35,299 bases of DNA from Paenibacillus hemerocallicola. Lineage in GTDB: Bacteria > Bacillota > Bacilli > Paenibacillales > NBRC-103111. The position numbers and the translations under genes were made by a program. Below, piece after piece: positions 23,228 through 30,567 of the stretch (its first letter is position 1; each line of letters opens with the position of its first letter). The notes below the pieces were generated by a model. That model saw nothing but the letters and a program-made list of their open reading frames with translations. It was not told where the DNA came from and did not search any database. Where the stretch lies: positions 1-35,299 of the forward strand of contig NZ_VDCQ01000087.1 of NCBI RefSeq assembly GCF_006265175.1. The letters are read 5' to 3'.

Positions 23228-23377
23228 TCCGGTTTATATAATTGAAGATAAATATATAAACCGGTTAAAACAATATACATTCACTTGCTCGAAACCGATT
23301 ATACCACAGCGCTTTTTATTTTAAAACTACATTTAAATAAACCGGAATTGTATATTTACGTTTATTTTATAAACCGG
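23228..23377 (-). promoter_or_regulatory. Operon promoter with four CCGGTTTATA operator-like sites
   Basis: A -10 TATAAT on the minus strand (23298..23303, within GGTATAATCGG) is flanked by repeated boxes. Downstream is a palindrome CCGGTTTATATA (23228..23239) / TATATAAACCGG (23252..23263). Upstream are two boxes in the same orientation, CCGGTTTATTT (23335..23345) and CCGGTTTATAAA (23366..23377). The -35 is weak (TTTTAA, 23321..23326). The layout suits repression by DNA looping or roadblock, probably by the GntR-fusion protein encoded first in the operon. Confidence 0.7.
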
Positions 23378-23570
23378 ATATGGTTTTTCGTTTTCGTTAC
23401 ACCGTTTCTTCCCGCCTTTCGGGCGGTGCCGCCGTGAATCGGAAATCTTGACCTACTCCAATGCGCAACATCAGGTCAATCGGGTTCCGCTCGCACGCCG
23501 AACGCGTCTCCCGGAACCTAGTAAAGCGGCGCGGCGTGAGCTAAGTTAAATCTCATTATTAGTTTTTGGT
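23378..23570. other. Intergenic, no gene recognised
   Basis: On the minus strand a short frame contains RRFTRFRETRSACERNP and LMLRIGVGQDFRFTAAP, vaguely like part of an AraC-type regulator, but it has no start, no ribosome binding site and too few conserved residues to call. Otherwise nothing is seen. Confidence 0.3.
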
Positions 23571-23598
23571 CCAAAAGAAAACCGCCCCTAAGGGCGGT
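23571..23598 (-). terminator. Terminator of the ANT(6)-like gene
   Basis: Stem ACCGCCC/GGGCGGT with loop CTAA (23581..23598), followed on the minus strand by TTTCTTTTGG. It lies just after the ANT(6)-like stop. Confidence 0.8.
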
Positions 23599-23611
23599 CG
23601 ATATACATAGT

Positions 23612-24466
23612 TCACGTCAATGTGGAATAAATATTTTCCGTATACTTGGTAATGGCTTCATCGTAATCGGGATACTTATAACTCAAACTTTTTGACACAG
23701 CTTTTGAGTATTTTCTAAATAACTCATAACAAGTTAATAAAGACTTCCTCATTTCCTTGTACCCATTCTCGGAATAGGTAGACAGGAGTGTTTCCCAATC
23801 TTCATTTGGAAGGTAACGATTTATAAATTTATAGTTCTTCCCCACACTAAAGGTATAACCATGCTCTGATCCAATCTGCCAAGCCATCATTCTCAACAAA
23901 TTCGGTCGTGCAATCTCGTTTAAATGGTCAATAGCAAAAAGTATTTCTTTTCTCGCCAATCCTTTTACTACGTAAGTTGAAACCATCCAGAACTCATTGC
24001 AACAATCATCAAATTCCTTTGCAGTTGGCCTCTTGATCCAATATTGACGATCATCGGCGATCACTTCATTTTTAATTCGAGTATCCTTATCAAGCCGGAC
24101 CTCAACTAAGCCGTCGCTTTTGGTGAAATAATCCTCAAGCTCGTTAATTGGAATAAGTGTCAGGTCTACTTTATTACCATCTTCAAAGTGAATTAAATAG
24201 GAAAACCAATTACCTAACTCGGAAGGAAAAAGCTCCATGTCCTCAGGTTTCTGCATCATAATACGATTCCCAAAAATTTCGAGCCATCGATCATTTTCTT
24301 TGAAAGAATCCATCTCGGTTACAAAGTAAGAAATGTCATAATCCTGGAACTGATCAGGGGGAATATTTTTGTTTGTACGCGATCCTTCCAAAGTTACCAA
24401 TCGGACTCTATCATCATTCACAGCAAAATCGACTAGCACTTTCATCATTTCTTGTTCACTTCTCAT
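23612..24466 (-). CDS. Aminoglycoside 6-adenylyltransferase-like protein (ANT(6) family)
   Basis: This 284-residue protein resembles chromosomal ANT(6)/AadK proteins along its length: MRSEQEMMKVLVDFAVNDDR, the nucleotidyltransferase core VTLEGSRTNKNIPPDQFQDY followed by DISYFV, then VDLTLIPINEL, and the C-terminal FDDCCNEFWMVSTYVVKGLA, LNEIARPNLLRMMAWQIG, YKFINRYLPNEDWE and KYPDYDEAITKYT. It would transfer AMP to the 6-OH of streptomycin. I chose ATG 24466 because GGGAGG lies just upstream. It stands alone with its own terminator. Neighbouring segments (cyclase pseudogene, esterase) look unrelated, which fits a horizontally acquired or intrinsic resistance-like gene. Confidence 0.88.
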   Translation of the reverse strand: MRSEQEMMKVLVDFAVNDDRVRLVTLEGSRTNKNIPPDQFQDYDISYFVTEMDSFKENDRWLEIFGNRIMMQKPEDMELFPSELGNWFSYLIHFEDGNKVDLTLIPINELEDYFTKSDGLVEVRLDKDTRIKNEVIADDRQYWIKRPTAKEFDDCCNEFWMVSTYVVKGLARKEILFAIDHLNEIARPNLLRMMAWQIGSEHGYTFSVGKNYKFINRYLPNEDWETLLSTYSENGYKEMRKSLLTCYELFRKYSKAVSKSLSYKYPDYDEAITKYTENIYSTLT

Positions 24467-24671
24467 CTTGAATCCTCCCTCCCATATTTTTGTCCGTAAT
24501 GTTAACAACGAAGGAAGGCGGTCCGCGAATTCGAATGAAGCATGACTTTCTCCTTGGTAAACGTTAGAATTTATCCGGCAGCATTTTCATAGGTCATCGT
24601 CCTCCATCTCTTTACCTTCTATGTTTCATTTTACCATAAAAAAGCTAACCATTCAGCCTTCCATCTGGATG

Positions 24672-24930
24672 CTAAAGCTTCCGTACTACGCGCGAGGCTC
24701 CGAAAAATAGCACCGATGGCAGCTCATCCAACGTCGAGGCACCGGGGTGCATGTGCAAAGGCCCGTCCACGTGTGTTCCGGTCCGGGTTCCCATCGAAAG
24801 CTGCCGCAACTCCGATGTGTGCCACTCGTATGTGTGCGCTACCCCTCCCGGTCGCCGGGATAAACGGGCATGCAGTCCGTAATCGGCACCGACAAATCGA
24901 TCACTCTCAACTCTGGTGCCGAAATGGCTT
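24672..24930 (-). pseudogene. Cyclase-family (kynurenine formamidase-like) gene fragment, frameshifted
   Basis: Two adjoining minus-strand frames give the N-terminal half of a cyclase-family protein: APELRVIDLSVPITDCMPVY then PGDREG and a stop; one base later the second frame continues VAHTYEWHTSELRQLSMGTR, TGTHVDGPLHMHPGASTLDE, LPSVLFFGASRVVRKL. The HxGTHxDxPxH metal-binding motif of the family is recognisable (here with TRTGTHVDGPLH, the first His replaced by Arg). A missing G in a G-run (GGGAGGGGTAGC) explains the shift. The frame then ends at 24672, so the C-terminal half is gone too. It is a decayed remnant. I see nothing else between 24467 and 24990. Confidence 0.65.
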
Positions 24931-24991
24931 CATCCCTAATTATCGCTAGCGAGCATCTTCCCGTTGGAAAGCCGGGTGCTCATTTCGTACT

Positions 24992-25026
24992 GAAAAGCCG
25001 CTTACAGAATGGAGTGTAAGCGGCTT
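24992..25026 (-). terminator. Terminator of the alpha/beta-hydrolase gene
   Basis: AAGCCGCTTACA and TGTAAGCGGCTT pair perfectly with a short loop, and the minus strand continues TTTTCAG. It lies about 35 bases after the hydrolase stop. Confidence 0.8.
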
Positions 25027-25061
25027 GAATCGTGGTGTCGGCAATGGTGAAGTCGCTCCAT

Positions 25062-26006
25062 TCACTTTCCCTTCAGCCAGGCGTTCGCAAGCGCCAGCGC
25101 GCCTCTTGCAGCCGCGGTTTCGGCCAACGCATTCAACATGACGAAGTCATGAATGATGCCCTGAAAGCGTGCGGCCGTCACGGGCACGCCGGCTTCACGG
25201 AGCTTATTGGCATAAGCTTCTCCCTCATCACGCAAGACATCGGCTTCGCCGGTGATGACTAGCGCTGGCGGCAGTCCCTTCAGCTGTTCGATCGAGGCGC
25301 GGAGCGGCGACGCCGTGATCTGGGCCCGTTCCTCGGGGTCGGTCGTATACTGGTCCCAGAACCATTGCATTCCTTCACGACTCAGGAAATAGCCCTTTGC
25401 AAACTGCTTGTAGGAGTCCGTATCGAACGAGGCGTCCGTAACGGGATAGAACAACAGCTGCTTATGGATGGCCGGCCCTCCACGTTGCTTCGCCATCAGC
25501 GTGACGGCAGCAGTCATGTTGCCGCCGACGCTGTCGCCGCCAACCGTCAATCTGGAGGGATCGGCTCCGATCTCCACACCGCTCTCAGCGACCCATTTGA
25601 CGACGGCATAGATCTCTTCAATCGCAGTTGGGTATTTGTTCTCCGGGGACAAGCTGTAATTCGGGAACACGACAACGGATTGCGATCCCGCAGCCAGCTC
25701 ACGAATCAGCCGGTCATGGGTGTGCGCATTTCCGAACACCCAGCCGGCACCATGGATATAGACGATAACGGGCAGCAGCGCCGGGGCGTTTTTTGGCTTC
25801 AAGATCACTACAGACACCTCACCGTTTGGTCCACCCGGTACCGTACGCTCCTTGACATCCACATCCGGCTTTGTAACAGGAATCGACTGCACCTCATCCA
25901 CCGTCTTTCGGCCTTTCTCGGGGGCCAGTTCATACAGGTACGGCGGATTCGCCGTTGCTTCCACAAATTTCTGCGCTTCCGACTCCAGCTTCACTTCATT
26001 CGGCAT
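25062..26006 (-). CDS. Alpha/beta-hydrolase, acetyl-esterase (HSL) type
   Basis: This 314-residue esterase has the hormone-sensitive-lipase family signature: an oxyanion-hole motif VYIHGAGWVFGNAHTHD (HGAGW where HGGG is common, about residue 90), the nucleophile elbow VGGDSVGGNM (about residue 165), the acid in ITGEADVLRDEGE and the catalytic His in IIHDFVMLNALAET. It has no signal peptide, so it hydrolyses small acyl esters in the cytoplasm. The start ATG has AAGGAGA upstream. The gene is followed by its own terminator, and its promoter side faces repeat copies I and J. Confidence 0.9.
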   Translation of the reverse strand: MPNEVKLESEAQKFVEATANPPYLYELAPEKGRKTVDEVQSIPVTKPDVDVKERTVPGGPNGEVSVVILKPKNAPALLPVIVYIHGAGWVFGNAHTHDRLIRELAAGSQSVVVFPNYSLSPENKYPTAIEEIYAVVKWVAESGVEIGADPSRLTVGGDSVGGNMTAAVTLMAKQRGGPAIHKQLLFYPVTDASFDTDSYKQFAKGYFLSREGMQWFWDQYTTDPEERAQITASPLRASIEQLKGLPPALVITGEADVLRDEGEAYANKLREAGVPVTAARFQGIIHDFVMLNALAETAAARGALALANAWLKGK

Positions 26007-26072
26007 CGTTTATGTCTCCTTTCAAATTTGAGTGTTACATACATGTTTACACAGATTGGGTGAAGTCTAAGC

Positions 26073-26165
26073 GTTCCTGTCCGTTACTTCAACGAACAGG
26101 ATTAGGTCGCTGCCGCGCCCTACTCCTGTTCGTAATGATTTCACTATCGTATCCGTTAGCTTTAT
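26073..26165 (+). repeat. Dispersed hairpin repeat, copy I
   Basis: GTTCCTGTCCGTTACTTCAA, then a long hairpin CGAACAGGATTAGG...CCTACTCCTGTTCG around CGCTGCCGCG, then TCACTATCGTATCCG and TTAGCTTTAT. Same orientation as the copies 13 kb away. Confidence 0.8.
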
Positions 26166-26208
26166 CATAAAGGCTATATTAAATCCTGATGTTGATTTTT
26201 ACGATAAG

Positions 26209-26262
26209 AAAACCGCCTCGTTGAAGAGGCGGCTTATTGAGCTATCGTACCCGTAAGTTGAG
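26209..26262 (+). repeat. Dispersed hairpin repeat, copy J (3' half)
   Basis: The hairpin ACCGCCTC/GAGGCGGCT is followed by TATTGAGCTATCGTACCCG and TAAGTTGAG. The 5' core is missing. It follows copy I by about 45 bases. From here to 26397 I see no gene. Confidence 0.7.
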
Positions 26263-26397
26263 TCCCTTTAATTTGGTTTTGCATTGATTTCCGTTACATG
26301 CATCACGATGTCCCACCGAGTTAAAGCAGCTTGCTGCCGGCCGCGATGCGGTTAGTCGGTAATGTATATTTCAGTTAAGTCTTCTTTTAAACGTCAC

Positions 26398-26850
26398 TTA
26401 TTTATTACCGAGTTGTTCCGCCAAACCGATTAGAAGTCCTTCATTTCCACGAATGTAGCAGAGCCGATACGAGTCCTCGTACTGAACCACTTCGCCAACG
26501 AGCTGAGCACCAAACTTAGTGAGTCTGGATACCATTTCGTCAATGTCTTCAACGGTGAACATGACGCGTAGATAACCGAGGGCATTTACAGGAGCAGTTC
26601 GGTGATCTGATATAGTAGGTGGGGTGAGAAATCGCGAAAGTTCAAGTCGGCTGTGGCCATCTGGGGTAACCATCATAGCAATCTCTACACACTGTGAACC
26701 CAGCCCGGTTACGCGACCAGCCCATTCACCTTCGACAGTAGCTCGCCCTTCGAGCTTCAAGCCAATCTCCTCGAAGAAAGAGATTGCGTCATCAAGGGAT
26801 TCTACAACGATGCCAACATTGTCCATTCTTAGTAATTTGTTTTTTGCCAT
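26398..26850 (-). CDS. VOC-family protein (glyoxalase/bleomycin-resistance-like)
   Basis: This 150-residue VOC protein contains both beta-alpha-beta-beta-beta modules: LLRMDNVGIVVESLDDAISF, FEEIGLKLEGRATVEGEWAG and ALGYLRVMFTVEDIDEMVSR, FGAQLVGEVVQYEDSYRLCY, IRGNEGLLIGLAEQLG. Metal ligands typical of glyoxalase I (H/E) are only partly visible, including a terminal E before G-L-L. It may be a small-molecule lyase, dioxygenase or binding protein; the substrate is unknown. The ATG start has TAAGGAGA upstream. It lies between repeat copies J and K like other one-gene units. Confidence 0.85.
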   Translation of the reverse strand: MAKNKLLRMDNVGIVVESLDDAISFFEEIGLKLEGRATVEGEWAGRVTGLGSQCVEIAMMVTPDGHSRLELSRFLTPPTISDHRTAPVNALGYLRVMFTVEDIDEMVSRLTKFGAQLVGEVVQYEDSYRLCYIRGNEGLLIGLAEQLGNK

Positions 26851-26869
26851 AGTTTTATCTCCTTATGTG

Positions 26870-27179
26870 TACAAATTTATTACCTGATCATCTTCATATT
26901 TATTCTATTCAAGAACTACCAATTCCTCCCAAACATTTAACATCTTGTCACAGTTCATGATAACAAAGATAAGTCACAGTATAGTAAAATGTGAGATTTG
27001 GTTTTCGGATATGTCAAATGAACTTTTATACTACGAAATTCAATTCGTAATTACCGTAATATGATCGTTTTACGTAATAAAATTACGTAGATACCCCTTT
27101 TCTAAACTCTTAATATTTTTATACTTTAACAATTCGGAGTTACGATATTATCTCCTGCTTATTATTCTTGATCATTAAA
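26870..27179. other. AT-rich intergenic stretch without a gene
   Basis: No coding frame with a ribosome binding site is visible. There is a perfect inverted repeat, TACGTAAT-AAA-ATTACGTA (27071..27089), which could be a regulator site, and several further CGTAAT-like boxes just upstream (about 27047..27061). Confidence 0.4.
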
Positions 27180-27222
27180 CTAAATTGCCCGTTAGTTTAA
27201 CAAAACTAAGCAGAAAGCCGAA
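27180..27222 (+). repeat. Dispersed hairpin repeat, copy K (5' half)
   Basis: TAAATTGCCCGTTAGTTTAA is followed by CAAAACTAAGCAGAAAGCCG; the 3' core is not recognisable. It lies 20 bases beyond the stop of the small lipoprotein gene. Confidence 0.65.
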
Positions 27223-27242
27223 GTTTGTCATTCGTGTCGGTC

Positions 27243-27368
27243 TCAGAAAGCAGGCATGATAACTCCTGGTTTTTGATTTCGTCTACCTTCACTGTCTGAT
27301 TCGTCCACCCAGGAGCAGCCGGATAATAGGGCACTGCATAACACATAGATCGCAGCCGCTTTTTTCAT
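27243..27368 (-). CDS. Very small predicted lipoprotein (possibly truncated)
   Basis: A 41-residue frame reads MKKAAAIYVLCSALLSGCSW and continues VDESDSEGRRNQKPGVIMPAF. It has a clear lipoprotein signal peptide with lipobox LLSGC (Cys about residue 18) and a good GGGGGAG ribosome binding site nine bases before the ATG. Only some 24 residues follow the acylated Cys and the sequence ends close to repeat K, so it may be the front of a longer lipoprotein cut short. It is the third gene in line after the sigma-fusion gene and the membrane protein, but 103 bases separate it from the latter. The function is unknown. Confidence 0.55.
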   Translation of the reverse strand: MKKAAAIYVLCSALLSGCSWVDESDSEGRRNQKPGVIMPAF

Positions 27369-27471
27369 TCGTTCCACTCCCCCCAATTATTCACTTCAAA
27401 AGAACGGGAAATGACCGCCTCGGTTTGAGTCTTCGGATACTTGTCAATTCTGCGTGGGGGAACCAGACACC

Positions 27472-27870
27472 CTATCGCCTTCTCTTGTCCTTCGTGCTCG
27501 GCAATCCGGCCTTCATGGCAAATATGAAAGCAACAATGACAGGTATGATTAATGCAAGTATAAATAGAAGCTGCGCCCATCCGTTACTGAAAAAACTTAC
27601 TTTGGCTATCCCGACGATCAAAGAGTACATGTAAAGAAACATATTGATTATAACGAAAAAAAAGCCAATGAAAAACATCATTACACGATGGTTATTCCTG
27701 CTGCGATTGACTCCGTACAGGTTCAACAGCAACGATGCGGAGACGACAAGGGTTGAAGTAAATGCAAGAACGGCGCCGGCAAGGCCCGATTCGCCGGTCG
27801 CGGCCACGGTTAAAAAAAGACCGGGAAGAAGCAACAATGGCCCCCATACAGCTATATTCATTTTTTTCAC
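27472..27870 (-). CDS. Small membrane protein, four predicted helices
   Basis: This 132-residue, strongly hydrophobic protein has about four membrane segments: VWGPLLLLPGLFLTVAA, LAGAVLAFTSTLVVSASLLL, VMMFFIGFFFVIINMFLYMY and LLFILALIIPVIVAFIFA. Basic tails follow segment 2 (VNRSRNNHR) and the last one (STKDKRRR). I recognise no family. The start is GTG with AGGGGG about nine bases upstream. It begins 37 bases after the stop of the sigma/solute-binding fusion gene and on the same strand, so co-transcription is likely and it could take part in the same signalling system, for example as a membrane partner. That is inference only. Confidence 0.65.
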   Translation of the reverse strand: MKKMNIAVWGPLLLLPGLFLTVAATGESGLAGAVLAFTSTLVVSASLLLNLYGVNRSRNNHRVMMFFIGFFFVIINMFLYMYSLIVGIAKVSFFSNGWAQLLFILALIIPVIVAFIFAMKAGLPSTKDKRRR

Positions 27871-27907
27871 TCGTCAATTCCCCCTGTAAAGAATAATGCC
27901 CTCCACT

Positions 27908-30355
27908 TCATTCGTGCTTATTTGTCTCATCCAACCATCCATCAAGCTCGGAGGCTAATCGTGAAAGTTCCATTTGCAATTCCGCTTCCGAGCTGAGAGA
28001 AACAAGATGATTCAACATATTTTTTGCCGCAGCGATCATTTTGATTTTGGGGTTTCGGTAAATGACCGGCTTGACGGCATGATTCAATTCGTCTATGAAT
28101 ACCTTCCATTCCGGCTCGTCGTTCAGCTTAAGCTTGTGTATGGAAGACCGGGAGGCAAGTGTTTCCTGTTTCGACCAATCCACTTGGAATTTGCTTTCCG
28201 GGTTAAGGACAATATCCTTCATGAACTTCCAGGCCAGTTGTTGCTGCCTGGAAGCGGCGGCGATGGATAGAGCCTGGATCATCCCTACCGCATTGGCCCG
28301 AACTCCGCTCGCCAGGCGGGGCAGCGGAGCGACTCCGATCCTTTCTTTCAGCTCCGGGTTACGGGCAAGAAAAGAATAGATCCCGATTCTCCCGACGCCC
28401 ATTCCCACATTGCCGGAGGAAATTTCTCTAAGAATTGCACTTGTCCCATTGGGCACCTTTTTTACGATATCTTGACTGTTCTTCAGCAACAAGGCGAACG
28501 CTTCGATAACAGGCCGGCTATCCAAAAATCCGGTAAAGCGGCTATTGTCAGGTGACAGCATGCTGCCGCCGTTGCTTTGGGCAAGGGATTCAAATAAATC
28601 CGGGATGATCGGAACCGCGCTGCCGTAAATCTCCTTCCCCCGGGTGGTGTTGGCCTCTTTCAAATGGACCGACATGGCGAAAAATTGTTCCCATGTCCAA
28701 TCCTTCGTCGGCTCGGGCAGGTTTGCCCTGTTGAACCAATCTCTGTTGTAGAATACGGCCAGCGGTTGAGGAGACATCGGGATCCCTGTTAATTGTCCGT
28801 TCTCTGTCACCAAATCGGTTAGCGGTTTGTATAAGTCGTCGGGCGTTAGTCCATCTTCCTTATAAAAGTGAAGCAGATCGACAAACAGGTTCTGTCTGCT
28901 GAATGCGGTATCATAAGGCCAAAAGACGAGGTCGGCCGCATTGGAGCCGCTTATTCGTTCCAAAAATTTGTCCCCCTGGAAATCGGACATAGGAATTGTG
29001 TCAATGGTAACCTCGATCCCGGGATTGACGGATTTGAAAGCTTGCGCATGTTCGATGAACGTGGCTATTCTGTACCTGATTGATCCGGAGTCATGGTCGG
29101 GTACAAGAATCTTCAAAGACCGTTCTTTCGGACTTGGCTGTTCCGAGGTCATTATGGCTCCTGATGAGTCACATGCCTCCTCCATATACTGTTCCATCAA
29201 GAACTGCTTCCATTCCGCCTCAAATTGGTCTGGTGCGCGCCCGAAGATGGATTCGAGGTTGCTCGCGTCTCGAAGCAGGCGGTGGAGGGCGTCCCAGCTA
29301 TAACGGGTTACGATAAAATCAATCAGGGTATAGCATAAATCGAAGCCTCCAATCTCTGAAAACTTCAGCCAGTCCGCTACCCGCAAGTAGGTAATCGAAG
29401 GCAATTCACGCTGCCGGTACCTGGAAGTGATCCGACTTCGGACGTGCTCGCGGGTCAATCCTTGCCCGACATACCCTCCTATCCCATACACAAGAAAAAG
29501 CGGTGTTTGCGGATTCGATTGCTTGGTTAACGCCATGCTATACAGAGCCAAAGATTGCCGGACGGTATTGCGATAATCAACTTCCGGATTCAAAGGTGAA
29601 ACGATCTTCACGACGTTCAACTTACCGAAGTTTCCGATGCTCTTATTAGAGGGATATTCCGGGACCATCGACTCTCGATCGGGATAAATCTCATACGCAA
29701 TTTTGGTGTGCGGGGTGAAATTTAAAGCTGTAATGCGCCGGAAGTTTTGGCGCAATATGGCCGTGAAATCGTCGGTCACCTTCTGGAATTCCGGACCGGG
29801 ACCGCTTTGCCCCGTTTCCAGCATATTAACCATATGAATATACTGCTTGGGGTTGAAGGGCGCCGCGATGTGCCAGCTTTCCAAGTCCTTTCTCATTTTT
29901 CCGAGGCAGCGGTACATCCTGTTTTTGATCGCGCCTTCATTCAATTTCAACAGCTTGGCGATGTCGCGGAAGGAGTAGTCGGCAATATAACGCAACGTGA
30001 GAATTTCTTGGTCGATCGGATCCAGTTTATTGAAGGAAGTGCCGAGATCAATTTTGAAATCCACCTCCTTCGTGAAGTCGGTCGTTATAAATCGCGAAAT
30101 GCTAGTCTCCTGACCTACCGGCAACTCTTTGGTGCGATACGCCCTCTTTGCTTCGTTCATCATGATGTTGGAGGCAATGGCATACAGCCAAGTGTACAAA
30201 CTCGACTTGTTCTGAAACGAGCTCAGCGACTGATTCGCCTTGAGAAACACCTGTTGCGTCAAATCCTCCGCTTGATCGATTCCGGCTTTGTAAGCGATAT
30301 ACCGCTTGATGCGATCATAATGCTCCATTAACAGATCATTTTCGTGCCAATTCAC
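27908..30355 (-). CDS. ECF-like sigma factor fused to degenerate peptidase-MA-like region and a solute-binding domain
   Basis: A single open frame of about 815 residues encodes three parts. Residues about 1-165 are a sigma-70-family (ECF-like) factor: region 2 with AEDLTQQVFLKANQSLSSFQ and LYTWLYAIASNIMMNEAKR, and region 4 with LDPIDQEILTLRYIADYSFR and DIAKLLKLNEGAIKNRM. Residues about 170-395 resemble a peptidase-MA/gluzincin domain (SMALTKQSNPQTPLFLVYGI then GGYVGQGL, and YSWDALHRLLRDASNLESIF) but lack the HExxH zinc motif. Residues about 410-810 are a family-1-type solute-binding domain (LKILVPDHDS, AADLVFWPYDTA, GIPMSPQPLAVFYNRDWFNR, KDWTWEQFFAMSVHLKE). No signal peptide or membrane helix is visible, so the binding domain is cytoplasmic. 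I chose GTG 30355 because GGAGG precedes it; GTG 30367 is possible. It is inferred to be a ligand-responsive sigma factor. Confidence 0.88.
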   Translation of the reverse strand: MNWHENDLLMEHYDRIKRYIAYKAGIDQAEDLTQQVFLKANQSLSSFQNKSSLYTWLYAIASNIMMNEAKRAYRTKELPVGQETSISRFITTDFTKEVDFKIDLGTSFNKLDPIDQEILTLRYIADYSFRDIAKLLKLNEGAIKNRMYRCLGKMRKDLESWHIAAPFNPKQYIHMVNMLETGQSGPGPEFQKVTDDFTAILRQNFRRITALNFTPHTKIAYEIYPDRESMVPEYPSNKSIGNFGKLNVVKIVSPLNPEVDYRNTVRQSLALYSMALTKQSNPQTPLFLVYGIGGYVGQGLTREHVRSRITSRYRQRELPSITYLRVADWLKFSEIGGFDLCYTLIDFIVTRYSWDALHRLLRDASNLESIFGRAPDQFEAEWKQFLMEQYMEEACDSSGAIMTSEQPSPKERSLKILVPDHDSGSIRYRIATFIEHAQAFKSVNPGIEVTIDTIPMSDFQGDKFLERISGSNAADLVFWPYDTAFSRQNLFVDLLHFYKEDGLTPDDLYKPLTDLVTENGQLTGIPMSPQPLAVFYNRDWFNRANLPEPTKDWTWEQFFAMSVHLKEANTTRGKEIYGSAVPIIPDLFESLAQSNGGSMLSPDNSRFTGFLDSRPVIEAFALLLKNSQDIVKKVPNGTSAILREISSGNVGMGVGRIGIYSFLARNPELKERIGVAPLPRLASGVRANAVGMIQALSIAAASRQQQLAWKFMKDIVLNPESKFQVDWSKQETLASRSSIHKLKLNDEPEWKVFIDELNHAVKPVIYRNPKIKMIAAAKNMLNHLVSLSSEAELQMELSRLASELDGWLDETNKHE

Positions 30356-30567
30356 GGATCGGTGCACCTCCCAGTCATGTTAGACAATTCAAGATGGAAA
30401 AAAGTCACAAGTTTAATTTTAATTTTTTTTCTTAAGAACCAATTACGATCAAGCCGCATCGGCAATTGCACAGTTATAGTCAACCATCGTGAACTCGAAT
30501 ATGGTACTTTGTTAGTATAGCGCTTGTTTTTAATGGCACGCGCGATTACAGAGCAGATGGAGGGGCA

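Noticed and set aside
13695-23377. Many long open frames on the plus strand and in other minus frames, some over 400 codons
   Set aside because: They lie opposite or inside the high-GC operon genes, have no ribosome binding sites and encode Arg/Pro/His-rich nonsense; they are compositional shadows.
23430-23560. Possible AraC-type regulator fragment on the minus strand
   Set aside because: Only a few residues fit, with no start codon or ribosome binding site, so it was left as intergenic.
435-27222. Calling the repeats a CRISPR array
   Set aside because: Spacing is hundreds to thousands of bases, the intervals hold genes, and no Cas genes are present.
27365-27580. 71-codon open frame on the minus strand
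   Set aside because: It overlaps the end of the membrane protein gene in another frame and the ribosome binding site of the small lipoprotein; it shows no motif.
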